Program-made: the position numbers and the translations under genes
NCBI RefSeq assembly: GCF_003148465.1
Contig: NZ_QGGI01000004.1
Span: 1 to 64,000 of the forward strand
From: Oceanotoga teriensis
Lineage (GTDB): Bacteria; Thermotogota; Thermotogae; Petrotogales; Petrotogaceae
DNA length: 64,000 bases
Direction: 5' to 3'
Shown here: positions 6,997 to 16,301 of the stretch, piece by piece
How the letters are laid out: each line of letters begins with the position of its first letter
Position numbering within the stretch: position 1 is the first letter of the stretch
The notes under the pieces: generated by a model
Told to the model about the DNA's origin: nothing
What the model saw: the letters and a program-made list of their open reading frames with translations, nothing else
Databases searched by the model: none

Positions 6997-9015
6997 TTAT
7001 TTTATATCATTTATTAATGTATCTATCATTTCATCATCACTTATATACGGTATGGTTATGTGATTTTCTGTGTAATTTATATTGTATTCTATTGAAGTAT
7101 TTATTGAATTTTCATTTCTTGCCCAAGCACGTCTTGCAACTCCACCCATTACATCCCATGGAATTGCCATTTTTATTATATTGTCAACTCTTTCTGAGCC
7201 ATCTAATACAAGGCCAAAACCTCCATTGATAGATTTTCCAATTCCTACTCCACCACCATTATGCAATGCGATCAAACTCATACCACGAGCTGCATTTCCT
7301 GCATAACATTGAGTTGCCATATCGGCCATTATATTAGAACCATCTTTTATATTTGCAGTTTCTCTATAAGGTGAGTCTGTACCACCTGTATCATGATGGT
7401 CTCTTCCTATCATAACAGGTCCTATTTCTCCGTTTTTGACCATTTCATTAAATTTTAAAGCTATAGTCATTCTCCCGAGGGCATCTTGATAAAGTATTCT
7501 TGCTTGAGTGCCTACAACAAGGTTGTTTTTTTCTGCGTCTCTTATCCAAACCCAATTATCTCTATCTTGGCCTCTTCTGTCCGGATTTATACAGTTCATA
7601 GCTGCTTTATCTGTTTTTATAAGATCTTCTTTACTTCCAGACAGACATACCCATCTAAATGGACCATATCCATAGTCAAAAAGCATAGGGCCCATTATAT
7701 CTTCGACATAAGAAGGGAATATAAAACCTTCTGAAGTATCTTTACCATTTTTTGAAATTTCTTTAGCACCTGCATCAAACACTGCTTTCATAAAACTATT
7801 TCCATAATCAAAGAAATAAGTTCCTTTTTCTACAAGTTTTTTTATAGCATTAAAATGTCTTATAAGAGTTTCATTTACAAGAGTTTTAAATTTATTTTTA
7901 TTTGAGGATAATAAACTTGTCCTTTCTTCAAATGTTATTCCAATAGGACAATAACCACCATCATATGGAGCATGACAAGATGTTTGATCAGATAATAAAT
8001 CTATATGAATATTATTTTCAACGGCATATTCGAGTAAATCAACTATATTTCCATGAAAAGCTATAGATAAAGTTTCATTGTTTTTTTGAGCTTCTTTCGC
8101 AATTTTGAAGGCTTCTTCAGGTGATTCAGCTATTTTGCCGACCCATCCTTGATCATGTCTTGTTTCTATTCTTGAATAATCTACTTCTGCAACTATGGCA
8201 ACACCATTTGCAATTTCAGCAGCCTTTGGTTGAGCACCACTCATTCCGCCGAGTCCAGATGAAACAAATAATTTTCCTTTTAAATCTTTATCTGAATCTA
8301 TACCAAGTTTTAATCTACCGGCATTTAAAAGTGTGTTGAATGTTCCATGAACAATACCTTGAGGACCTATATACATCCAACCTCCTGCAGTCATCTGGCC
8401 ATAATTGGCAACACCAAGTGCTTGAGCTTTTATCCAATTTTCTTGATCATCAAAAAGACCAATCATCAAAGCATTTGTTATTATAACTCTTGGAGCCATT
8501 TTATGAGATTTAAAAAGTCCTAAAGGGTGACCAGATTCTACAACTAAAGTTTGTTCATCTGTCATCACTTCGAGATATTTTTTTATCAATCTATATTGCA
8601 TCCAATTTTGACAAACTTGTCCTGTTTCGCCATATGTAACGAGTTCATAAGGATATAATGCAACATCGAAATCAAGATTGTTATCTATCATAACTTGAAA
8701 AGCTTTGGCTTCTATTATATTACCCCTATATTCGTTTATTGGTTTACCTTTAATATTACCTTCGGGTCTAAATCTATAGCCATAAATCCTACCTTTTTCC
8801 ATCAGTTCATTTAAAAATTCTTTTGCCATCATTTCATGATGTTCCTTAGGTATATACCTTAAAGCATTTTTTAATGCGAGCTTTATTTCATTTTTGTTTA
8901 AAGTTAGTTCTCTCTTTGGAGCTCTTCTTATATCTTTTTTAAACTTTGGATATTCTGGCAATTCGTTGTCCAATTTAATGGTCATAGCTTTAGAAATATC
9001 ATAATTAATATCCAT
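6997..9015 (-). CDS. hutU: Urocanate hydratase, long form
   Basis: The 672-residue protein converts urocanate to imidazolonepropionate using NAD+ as electrophile. Signature segments include YGQMTAGGWMYIGPQGIVHG, SSGLGGMSGAQPKAA, RHDQGWVGK and DHHDTGGTDSPYRETANI. It is about 120 residues longer than the common roughly 550-residue enzyme, matching the longer type known from some anaerobes. First gene of the operon; GGAGGGG precedes the ATG. No histidine ammonia-lyase (hutH) accompanies it in the window, so urocanate must come from elsewhere. Confidence 0.95.
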   Translation of the reverse strand: MDINYDISKAMTIKLDNELPEYPKFKKDIRRAPKRELTLNKNEIKLALKNALRYIPKEHHEMMAKEFLNELMEKGRIYGYRFRPEGNIKGKPINEYRGNIIEAKAFQVMIDNNLDFDVALYPYELVTYGETGQVCQNWMQYRLIKKYLEVMTDEQTLVVESGHPLGLFKSHKMAPRVIITNALMIGLFDDQENWIKAQALGVANYGQMTAGGWMYIGPQGIVHGTFNTLLNAGRLKLGIDSDKDLKGKLFVSSGLGGMSGAQPKAAEIANGVAIVAEVDYSRIETRHDQGWVGKIAESPEEAFKIAKEAQKNNETLSIAFHGNIVDLLEYAVENNIHIDLLSDQTSCHAPYDGGYCPIGITFEERTSLLSSNKNKFKTLVNETLIRHFNAIKKLVEKGTYFFDYGNSFMKAVFDAGAKEISKNGKDTSEGFIFPSYVEDIMGPMLFDYGYGPFRWVCLSGSKEDLIKTDKAAMNCINPDRRGQDRDNWVWIRDAEKNNLVVGTQARILYQDALGRMTIALKFNEMVKNGEIGPVMIGRDHHDTGGTDSPYRETANIKDGSNIMADMATQCYAGNAARGMSLIALHNGGGVGIGKSINGGFGLVLDGSERVDNIIKMAIPWDVMGGVARRAWARNENSINTSIEYNINYTENHITIPYISDDEMIDTLINDIK

Positions 9016-9209
9016 AAAACCCCTCCTTTTTTGTTTTAATTATAATTATGTTTATACTATTCTGTATATTCAAACAAATTATAACATTTTAAAAAAAATT
9101 AAATAAGGGATTTCATGGATAATTACATGTAAATAATAGTAAATATAACTAAAAATCTTTAGGTATTTTGAAAATAGATATTTCATTGAAAAAAATTTCA
9201 TAAAAAAAG
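9016..9209. other. Non-coding interval between hutU and the toroid-fold gene
   Basis: Contains the hutU leader (GGAGGGG at the start) and AT-rich sequence. A minus-strand TATAAT-like box lies about 40 nt upstream of hutU, but I could not assign a convincing -35 box. No gene or structured RNA was recognised. Confidence 0.4.
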
Positions 9210-9232
9210 GGAAGGATTTTTTAAATCCTTCC
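9210..9232 (-). terminator. Terminator overlapping a stop codon
   Basis: Stem GGAAGGATTT / AAATCCTTCC (9210-9219 / 9223-9232), followed on the minus strand by a T run. The TAA of the gene at 9221 lies inside the hairpin. Confidence 0.8.
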
Positions 9233-10129
9233 AAAATCTTTCAAATAAAAGAGGTTTTTTACTGTGAGAAGTCCGCTCCATATTTTTTTTGAAATATTCC
9301 AATTTGTTTCATCCCAACCCCATTGCCAGATGGGTGTCCAACTTCCATTGTTATTTTGGCTTTTTATTAAATAATTTAAATAATCATTTATAACTGAAGA
9401 AAAATCATCTGCAAAGTCAGAATTTTTATTGAATATAAACATTGAAGGAACTGCTGAATAAGTTTTCCATCCTTCTTCAGTATATTTTAAAGTGTTTTTT
9501 ATCAACACTTTTAGTTTTGGATATAATAAAGCTTTTAATTCGTCTTGAAAATTTTCATACATTCTTATATAACAACTCAATTCATGCATTTCAATTTCTG
9601 TTTTATAAATTAAATTTTTAATAGCCTTGTCATTTAATTGATTTAATATTTTATAATCGATGATTTCAAATGAATTATTTAAATAACCAGTTATTTCGGC
9701 GGAAGGATTACCCCAATCATCTTCATTATCATCATCTTCATTATAATGCCACCAAGGTGCATGCGGAAAATTATTAATAGTTTTAGGAACACTTATCCAT
9801 CTTAAATTCTCTTTATCCATAGAATATATAAAATAATTTAATCCATTTTTTTTAATTTCTTGAACATCATCAGAATTTTCATTTAAGTAATCTAAATATT
9901 GAAAAGCAAATGTAGTTGCAATAGGAGAAGATTCTTTTAACCAGAAATCAGGTTCTATTCCATGGCCAAAACCACCGTCTTCATTTTGATAATTTTTTAA
10001 TACCTTTAAAAAATCATGTGAACATTTGTTTTTAAATATCAATTCAAATAAACATATATCTATATCTCTTGCATTATTATATATATAATTTTCAGCCATT
10101 TCAAAACTACTTTTTTTAAAAGGAATCAC
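9221..10129 (-). CDS. Predicted alpha/alpha-toroid (prenyltransferase/terpenoid cyclase-like) protein
   Basis: 302 residues, soluble, no signal peptide. YQNEDGGFGHGIEPD (about 47-61) resembles a QW repeat of the squalene cyclase/prenyltransferase toroid, and SQNNNGSWTPIWQWGWDET near the C-terminus resembles a second. The catalytic DxDD of cyclases is not seen, although an acidic NEDDDNEDDW stretch lies mid-protein. GTG start behind GGGGGTG. Function unknown; the fold assignment is an inference from the repeat motifs. Confidence 0.5.
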   Translation of the reverse strand: MIPFKKSSFEMAENYIYNNARDIDICLFELIFKNKCSHDFLKVLKNYQNEDGGFGHGIEPDFWLKESSPIATTFAFQYLDYLNENSDDVQEIKKNGLNYFIYSMDKENLRWISVPKTINNFPHAPWWHYNEDDDNEDDWGNPSAEITGYLNNSFEIIDYKILNQLNDKAIKNLIYKTEIEMHELSCYIRMYENFQDELKALLYPKLKVLIKNTLKYTEEGWKTYSAVPSMFIFNKNSDFADDFSSVINDYLNYLIKSQNNNGSWTPIWQWGWDETNWNISKKIWSGLLTVKNLFYLKDFGRI

Positions 10130-10220
10130 AAAATCACCCCCCTCATAGTATATTATACATAATTTTAAGATAAAAGTAAATATAAATTAAAATTATACAC
10201 CAAATATTAATAAAATATAG

Positions 10221-10226
10221 TATAAT
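10221..10226 (+). promoter_or_regulatory. Candidate -10 box
   Basis: TATAAT lies 29 nt upstream of the ATG at 10255, in an AT-rich region. The -35 region is not convincing. Confidence 0.4.
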
Positions 10227-10254
10227 ATATTAAAACGTGTTGGAGGTGTTATAT

Positions 10255-10806
10255 ATGTACAATATTTATGTTATGGATGATAAGATGAATATAATAAATA
10301 TTCAAGGATATTCAGTCGGATATATAAGTCGTGCTGGAAAAATATTTAGAAATAATAAATTAGAAAACATAAAAATTGGAAAATTTGGAAAAATATATTT
10401 AAATGATGAAATTGTGGGAAGTCTTGAAAATAAGATTATATGCATAATGAAAAATAAAGATCCATTCATAAATGAAGATGAATTTCAAAATATAGAAAGA
10501 TATGAGTATTTAGAGTTTGAAAATCCTTATTTTTACAGAAGGACACAATTAATAACAGATTTTTTGAAAAAACATGAAAATTATGAACAAAAGAATTCCA
10601 TGTTCATAGATAATGAAAAAATAAAATTTTCTTTTAGAAAACCAAATGAACTTGAAAAATTGTTAAAAGAACTTTTTAAAATTAAATATAATAATCCACT
10701 TGAAATGTTTAAACCGCAAGAATTTGAAAAACCTTATAATATTGAAGAACCAATTAAGATGAGTTATACAGAACTTATGAAAGAATATATTGAAAATAAT
10801 GAATAA
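10255..10806 (+). CDS. Hypothetical protein with N-terminal beta-rich region
   Basis: 183 residues with no family I recognise. The first roughly 65 residues contain repeated short strands (GYSVGYISRAGKIF, KIGKFGKIYLNDEIVGSL) that recall small beta-flower or WG-like repeats. The remainder is charged and helical. No signal peptide or membrane segment. The ATG at 10255 is chosen over a GTG 6 codons upstream because GGAGGTG (10242-10248) fits only the ATG. Monocistronic. Confidence 0.5.
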   Translation: MYNIYVMDDKMNIINIQGYSVGYISRAGKIFRNNKLENIKIGKFGKIYLNDEIVGSLENKIICIMKNKDPFINEDEFQNIERYEYLEFENPYFYRRTQLITDFLKKHENYEQKNSMFIDNEKIKFSFRKPNELEKLLKELFKIKYNNPLEMFKPQEFEKPYNIEEPIKMSYTELMKEYIENNE

Positions 10807-10906
10807 AAAATTTTAATAAATGGTTTGAAAATGTAACTTCATTAAACCAATATTAAAACAACAAAGGTATAATATATCAACTGATATAAAAAAGTGGGTG
10901 ATGTGT

Positions 10907-12985
10907 ATGAAAAAGTTAGTTTATACTTTGAGTATAATATTCTTATTGGTTGGGTTGATACCTTTTATAACAAATTCATTTATACTTTCTAATATTTCTA
11001 ATGATCAAATACAGCAAAATACGATATCTAATCTTGAAGCTATAAAAACTATAAAGAAAAATCAAATAGAAACATATTTTGAAGAAAGAGAAGGAGATTT
11101 GAAAGTATTTTCAGAGAATGATTTTGTTATTAATGCCCTTTTAGAGTTTAAAGAAAATTTTAAAAATTATGGTATAGATTCGCAAGAGTGGAAAGACTCA
11201 GAAAAGAAATTTGGAGAATATTTTAGTAAATATCTTGAAGAATATAATTATTATGATATCTTTTTGATATCTGAAAATGGAGATATAGTTTATACAGTAA
11301 CAAAAGAAACTGATTTCGGTAAAAATGTTGAAGATTATATTATAAAAAATACTGGATTAAACAAAGTTTTTTATGGTTCTTTTAATGGCTTTTCAATTAT
11401 TGATTTTGAATGGTATGATATTTCAAATGAACCAGCTATGTTTATTGCTGTCCCTATTAAAATCGATGGTAATTTTGAAGGGTCTGTGGTATTTCAAATA
11501 AGTTTAAAAGCTATAAACCATATTATGCAAGAAAGAACGGGAATGGGTGAAACAGGTGAGACTTATTTAGTTGGTTCTGATAATCTTTTAAGATCTGATT
11601 CATATTTAAAACCAGATACTTATAATGTTAAAAATTCATTTGAAAACCCAGATAAGATAAATATTAAAACAGATGCTTCTAAAAATGCATTGAATGGACA
11701 AAATGAAACAAAAATTATAATGGATTATCTCGGAAATGAAGTTTTATCTTCTTATTCGTCTGTTAATGTATTAGGACTTAATTGGGCCATAATAGCTGAA
11801 ATTGATACTCAAGAAGCTTTTAAATCTATAAATACTATAAATTTTATTACATATACAATTCTTGGATTAGGGTTTGTGATTATATTGATAGTAGCAATAT
11901 TTATATCTAAAAGTATAACAAAACCTATTGAATATGTTGCTGATGCTATGCTTAAAAGAGATTTAACACATAAAATTCCTGAAAAATTTGAAAAAAGAAA
12001 AGATGAAATCGGAGTATTAGCAAAAGAATTTAATTCTTTAACTTATAATTTAAAAAGTGTATTTTCATCATTAGAAGAATCATCTACACAAGTTAATGAT
12101 GCAGCTGGAAATCTTGCAGCTACTGCTGAAGAATCAAGTGCTACGAGTGAAGAATTGAGTGCACAGATCAATACTATTTCAGATAATGTAAAAAATGTTT
12201 TACAAAATGTCGAAGATGTCAATGAAAAAGTTAATTTAATATCTGAAAGTGCTGGATTAATTTCTGGTTCAACTATGGAACTTACAAATACATCTACTAT
12301 AGTTTATGATGCAACAGAAAGTGGATACAAATCGATTGAAAAAATAAAAGAAAAAGTAATAGAGACAAAGAATATTTCAGATAAAAATCTTGAAGAAGTT
12401 AAAAATTTAAATGAAAAAACTAATAATATTAAAGATATACTTACTACAATAAATTCAATAACTGAGCAAACTAATTTATTATCTTTAAATGCATCGATAG
12501 AAGCAGCAAGAGCAGGAGAAGCAGGAAGAGGATTTGCAGTAGTTGCCGATGAAATAAGAAAATTAGCGGAAGAATCTAAAAAATCTACAGATAAGATAGA
12601 AAAAATACTGGATGAAATAAAGAAAAATTCTGGAAGAGTTAATGATCAAACTGTTAAATCTGCCGTTGGAATAAAGGAAATTACAAATGAAATAGAAGTT
12701 GTATCTCAAGAGATAATAGATATAAAAGAAAAAATACAGATGATAAGTGCTGGAATAGCGAATTTAAATTCAAGTTCTACAGAGCAAACTCATTCTACCG
12801 ATTCTATAAAAACATCTATGTCAGATATATTGAATATGATGGAAGATATTACACAACAAGTTGAAAATGGTGATGATGCTGTTAGAAATCAAGCTGAAGG
12901 AGCACAAATGATAAGTGCAAGTTCAGAGGAACTTTCAGCTCTTGCAGAAAACTTAAAAACTGAAGTAAAAAGTTTTAAATTTTAA
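10907..12985 (+). CDS. Methyl-accepting chemotaxis protein
   Basis: 692 residues. An N-terminal membrane helix (about 5-27) is followed by a large extracytoplasmic sensor domain that looks like a Cache module, a second helix (about 313-333), HAMP, and the cytoplasmic signalling hairpin with [19 protein letters not shown] starting near residue 526, which binds CheA/CheW. The C-terminus (KSFKF) lacks a CheR/CheB-tethering pentapeptide. The ATG at 10907 is preferred to in-frame GTG/ATG codons 2-3 codons upstream from the position of GTGGGTG. A TATAAT (10868-10873) lies upstream. Ligand unknown. Confidence 0.92.
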   Translation: MKKLVYTLSIIFLLVGLIPFITNSFILSNISNDQIQQNTISNLEAIKTIKKNQIETYFEEREGDLKVFSENDFVINALLEFKENFKNYGIDSQEWKDSEKKFGEYFSKYLEEYNYYDIFLISENGDIVYTVTKETDFGKNVEDYIIKNTGLNKVFYGSFNGFSIIDFEWYDISNEPAMFIAVPIKIDGNFEGSVVFQISLKAINHIMQERTGMGETGETYLVGSDNLLRSDSYLKPDTYNVKNSFENPDKINIKTDASKNALNGQNETKIIMDYLGNEVLSSYSSVNVLGLNWAIIAEIDTQEAFKSINTINFITYTILGLGFVIILIVAIFISKSITKPIEYVADAMLKRDLTHKIPEKFEKRKDEIGVLAKEFNSLTYNLKSVFSSLEESSTQVNDAAGNLAATAEESSATSEELSAQINTISDNVKNVLQNVEDVNEKVNLISESAGLISGSTMELTNTSTIVYDATESGYKSIEKIKEKVIETKNISDKNLEEVKNLNEKTNNIKDILTTINSITEQTNLLSLNASIEAARAGEAGRGFAVVADEIRKLAEESKKSTDKIEKILDEIKKNSGRVNDQTVKSAVGIKEITNEIEVVSQEIIDIKEKIQMISAGIANLNSSSTEQTHSTDSIKTSMSDILNMMEDITQQVENGDDAVRNQAEGAQMISASSEELSALAENLKTEVKSFKF

Positions 12986-12994
12986 TTGATATGG

Positions 12995-13000
12995 TATAAT
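12995..13000 (+). promoter_or_regulatory. TATAAT box between the MCP stop and its terminator
   Basis: A -10 consensus lies between the MCP stop and the terminator 13022-13057, with a weak -35. If it is used, the transcript for the ribU-like gene would begin with the terminator hairpin. Confidence 0.35.
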
Positions 13001-13021
13001 ATATTTGAATTAAATAATGGG

Positions 13022-13057
13022 GCCATTCGCTATTTAAATAGCGAATGGCTTTTTTTA
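13022..13057 (+). terminator. Rho-independent terminator
   Basis: A perfect 14-bp palindromic stem (13022-13035 / 13036-13049, core CATTCGCTATTT) followed by eight T. It ends the MCP transcript and sits just upstream of the ribU-like ribosome-binding site GGAGGGG (13062-13068). Confidence 0.85.
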
Positions 13058-13072
13058 ATTTGGAGGGGTATT

Positions 13073-13627
13073 TTGTCAAAAAAAATTTCTGTAATAGGAG
13101 TAATATCTTCATTATCATTTTTGATGATGTTTTTAGAGTTTAATATACCTATTTTTCCGAATTTTTTAAAGTTTGATTTTAGTGATTTACCAGTTTTATT
13201 TTTGAGTATAAACATGCCTCTATATGGCTTATTTTCTATATTTATAAGGAATATAATACATGTTTTTTTTAGTTCTAATTTTGGTGTAGGAGAATTTTTG
13301 AATTTTTTGATTTCTGGTTTTTTTATAACATTTAGTGGATATTTATTCAAAAAATATAAAACAAATTTTATTTTTATATTTTCCATATTATTATCTTCTT
13401 TTTTTGCTATTATTATTAATTATTATATTATGCTTCCAATGTATGATTTGATTTTAAATATAAGTAAAAATGATTTATTATATTATGCCAAAATGTTTAA
13501 TCCAAATATAGATAATTTATTCAATTATTTTTTGATGTTTATATTTCCTTTTAATTTAATAAAATTTACTTTTGTTTCTTTAATATTTATATTATCAAAA
13601 AATAAATTAGGGAGAGTGGTTTTATGA
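13073..13627 (+). CDS. ribU: ECF transporter S component, RibU-like (riboflavin)
   Basis: 184 residues with about 5-6 membrane helices. LKFDFSDLPVLFLS (about 34-47), RNIIHVFF and GVGEFLNFLISG are the RibU-type substrate-binding signature. The TTG at 13073 is the start because GGAGGGG precedes it by 4 nt; upstream in-frame codons cross a terminator. It would need a general ECF module (EcfA/EcfT), and candidates lie 10-13 kb downstream. It overlaps the next gene by 4 nt (ATGA), so the two are translationally coupled. Confidence 0.75.
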   Translation: MSKKISVIGVISSLSFLMMFLEFNIPIFPNFLKFDFSDLPVLFLSINMPLYGLFSIFIRNIIHVFFSSNFGVGEFLNFLISGFFITFSGYLFKKYKTNFIFIFSILLSSFFAIIINYYIMLPMYDLILNISKNDLLYYAKMFNPNIDNLFNYFLMFIFPFNLIKFTFVSLIFILSKNKLGRVVL

Positions 13628-14154
13628 ATTTTTCGTTATATAAGAAGATTTTTGATAAGGTTGAAGGTGAAATAAATGAGATGTATAATGCTAAAGAAAG
13701 TGCTTTAAGAGCTTTGAGTTTGAAATATGAAACAGATATACCTTCATTAGAAAGAATGTGTTATATAATGGAAGAAGTATTGATGAAAAATAAGTCTGAT
13801 GCTGTTGTTTATGCGGGATTTCAAAAGAGATCAAGAGCTAAAGCTATTTGGGAAAGATATTTAAAAATAGCAGATAATGTAAAAAAAATCTATCTTTTTG
13901 GAGAGCCTGATTTAGAATTAAAAAATCATTCTAATATAGAATTTATAAATATATCTAAAGATGATGAACTTTATAAAGAATGGTTTCTCGTAATAGATAA
14001 AAAAATGGGAAAATCTATGATGGTTGCGTATGATTTAGATGGTTTTGGGAAATATTCTGATGAGAAAATGAGAAAATTTAAAGGAGCAAAAACAACAGAT
14101 CCAAAAGTTGTATCTTTGGCATCAGAATATTTAAATGATTTTTTGAATAAATAA
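13624..14154 (+). CDS. DICT sensory-domain protein
   Basis: A 176-residue soluble protein consisting almost only of a DICT-like domain. Features seen: VVYAGFQKRSRAKAIWERY, KKIYLFGEPD, then KEWFLVIDKKMGKSMMVAYDLDG. DICT domains normally accompany diguanylate cyclases and two-component proteins, with unknown ligands. Here the domain stands alone and is coupled to a riboflavin-type transporter (ATGA overlap). A role linked to flavin or to transporter regulation is inference only. Confidence 0.6.
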   Translation: MNFSLYKKIFDKVEGEINEMYNAKESALRALSLKYETDIPSLERMCYIMEEVLMKNKSDAVVYAGFQKRSRAKAIWERYLKIADNVKKIYLFGEPDLELKNHSNIEFINISKDDELYKEWFLVIDKKMGKSMMVAYDLDGFGKYSDEKMRKFKGAKTTDPKVVSLASEYLNDFLNK

Positions 14155-14159
14155 GAAGA

Positions 14160-14190
14160 TCCCTACAAAGAGTATATATCTTTGTAGGGA
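14160..14190. terminator. Bidirectional terminator
   Basis: A 12-bp stem (TCCCTACAAAGA / TCTTTGTAGGGA) between convergent genes ending at 14154 (+) and 14196 (-). Confidence 0.8.
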
Positions 14191-14195
14191 TTATT

Positions 14196-14498
14196 TTAAT
14201 ATTTAAAAAATTTTTGGAATCCAACTAAAGTTTTTAAAAGTAAAAATAAAATAATTGCAAAAAAAGCTATTGAGATAATTACAAATCCTTTGAATATCAT
14301 AAACATAATACTAAATACTACAAGAGTTATACCTATAGTAAACATATTTCCACCTAAATAATTTACTAATCCTTCGGCATCTACCATGGCATTTGGATCG
14401 AATTTATTTATAAATTTGTCTCTTAAAGTATATTTCATCATGTATCCATACAATGCTATGATTAAACCAACTATCATTATAACGAAATAAACTATCAT
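14196..14498 (-). CDS. Small membrane protein, DUF3784-like
   Basis: 100 residues with three predicted membrane helices (about 2-20, 52-70 and 72-90). A soluble loop DKFINKFDPNAMVDAEGLVNYLGG sits between the first and second. The order helix, charged loop, YLGG, two helices resembles DUF3784 proteins. Ribosome-binding site AGGAGG. Role unknown. Confidence 0.55.
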   Translation of the reverse strand: MIVYFVIMIVGLIIALYGYMMKYTLRDKFINKFDPNAMVDAEGLVNYLGGNMFTIGITLVVFSIMFMIFKGFVIISIAFFAIILFLLLKTLVGFQKFFKY

Positions 14499-14580
14499 AT
14501 TTTTCCTCCTTATGATTATATATTTTTGAAATCATTCTGTTATAATTATAATACAAACTTTACTAAAGGGGGAAAATAAA

Positions 14581-16275
14581 TTGAAATTTAAAGATTTTAA
14601 GTACGAAAGACCAGATATAGATAGTATAAAAGAATATTCTGTAGATTTATTTGAAAAACTAAAAAAAGCTAAGAGTTTTGAAGAATTTGATGATTATTAT
14701 AGAAATTTTATAAAAAAAGAAAAAAATTTATTAACTATGGAAAGTATTGCAAGTATAAGATATACTATAGATACTGAAGATGAATTTTATAATTCAGAAA
14801 AAGATTATTTTGATGAAAATTCTCCTAAAATTCAACAAATAGAGAATGAACTCCAAAAAATAATTTTAAATTCAAATTTTAAAGAAGAATTTAAAGAAAA
14901 ATATGGAGAACATGTTTTAAATCTTGCAGAAGTTGGTTTGAAAACTTTTAATGAAGATATAATCGAAGAATTAAAAGAAGAAAATAAATTAAACAGTAAA
15001 TATGTTAAACTTCTTGGATCAGTTAAAGTTAATTTTGAAGGTCAAGAAAGAAATTTATCTCAAATGAGACCTTTCATGCTCGTACCAGATAGAAGTAAAA
15101 GAAAAGAAGCCATGAAAACTATTTTTGGATGGTTTGATGAACATCAAAATGAATTTGATGATATATATGATCAACTTGTAAAAGTTAGAGATAAAATGGC
15201 TAAAAAACTTGGTTATGATAATTTCATTGAACTTGCTTATTATAGATTATCCAGAACAGATTATAATGCCGAAGATGTTGCAAATTATAGAAAACAAGTT
15301 GAAGAATTTGTTGTTCCAGTTGCAAGTGAATTAAGAAAAAGACAAAAAGAAAGAATAAATTTAGATAAATTATATTATTATGATGAAGACTATAGTTTTG
15401 AAGGTGGGAATCCAAAACCAGAAGGTAGTACCGAAGAAAAAGTAAATAAAGCTCAAAAGATGTATAAGGAACTTTCAAAAGAGACAGAAGAATTTTTTAA
15501 TTTCATGGTAGAAAATGAATTAATGGATCTTGATTCAAAAAAAGGTAAAACTCCTGGTGGATACTGTACCTTTATATTTGACTATGATTCACCATTCATA
15601 TTTTCTAATTTTAATGGAACTTCAGGAGATGTCGATGTATTAACTCATGAAGCTGGACATGCTTTTCAATCTTATCAATCAAGACATATAGAATTACCAG
15701 AACTTCTTTTTCCTACACTTGAATCAGCAGAAATACATTCTATGAGTATGGAATTTATAACTTATCCATGGTGGGATCTTTTTTATGGTGAACAAACAGA
15801 AAAAGCTAAATTTATGCATCTTTCAGAAGCTTTGTTGTTTATTCCATATGGAGTATCTGTTGATGAATTTCAGCATTGGGTTTATGAAAATCCAGAGGCA
15901 ACTCCAGAAAGTAGAAGGAAAAAATGGTCAGAAATAGAAAAAAAATATTTGCCTGAAAGAGATTATGATGGGGTTGATTATCTTGTAAATGGAGGATTTT
16001 GGCAAAAACAGTCACATATTTATGAATCTCCATTTTATTATATAGATTATACATTGGCACAGATATGTGCATTTCAATTTTTTAAAAAATTTAATGAAGA
16101 CAGAAAAATAGCTTGGGAAGATTATTTGAGGTTATGTAAAGCTGGAGGTTCAAAACCTTTTACAGGTCTTATCAATATTGCGAATTTAAAAAATCCTTTT
16201 AAAGATGGTTCTTTAAAAGAAACTATAGATTTTGTAGAAAGTTATTTAAATAAAATAAATGATAAAACTTTATAA
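14581..16275 (+). CDS. pepF: M3-family oligoendopeptidase (PepF-like)
   Basis: A 564-residue cytosolic zinc metallopeptidase. The catalytic HExxH is HEAGH at 356-360, with the downstream Glu ligand in TLESAEIHSMSME (about 379-391), the M3B arrangement. It degrades short peptides. The TTG start follows a G-rich site (GGGGG) 6-8 nt upstream; no better start is present. Monocistronic with a terminator shared with msrBA. Confidence 0.9.
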   Translation: MKFKDFKYERPDIDSIKEYSVDLFEKLKKAKSFEEFDDYYRNFIKKEKNLLTMESIASIRYTIDTEDEFYNSEKDYFDENSPKIQQIENELQKIILNSNFKEEFKEKYGEHVLNLAEVGLKTFNEDIIEELKEENKLNSKYVKLLGSVKVNFEGQERNLSQMRPFMLVPDRSKRKEAMKTIFGWFDEHQNEFDDIYDQLVKVRDKMAKKLGYDNFIELAYYRLSRTDYNAEDVANYRKQVEEFVVPVASELRKRQKERINLDKLYYYDEDYSFEGGNPKPEGSTEEKVNKAQKMYKELSKETEEFFNFMVENELMDLDSKKGKTPGGYCTFIFDYDSPFIFSNFNGTSGDVDVLTHEAGHAFQSYQSRHIELPELLFPTLESAEIHSMSMEFITYPWWDLFYGEQTEKAKFMHLSEALLFIPYGVSVDEFQHWVYENPEATPESRRKKWSEIEKKYLPERDYDGVDYLVNGGFWQKQSHIYESPFYYIDYTLAQICAFQFFKKFNEDRKIAWEDYLRLCKAGGSKPFTGLINIANLKNPFKDGSLKETIDFVESYLNKINDKTL

Positions 16276-16301
16276 AAAAGCCGGATTTAAATCCGGCTTT
16301 T
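16276..16301. terminator. Bidirectional terminator
   Basis: A 26-nt perfect palindrome (AAAAGCCGGATTT and its complement) between pepF (+) and msrBA (-). It overlaps the msrBA stop. Confidence 0.85.
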
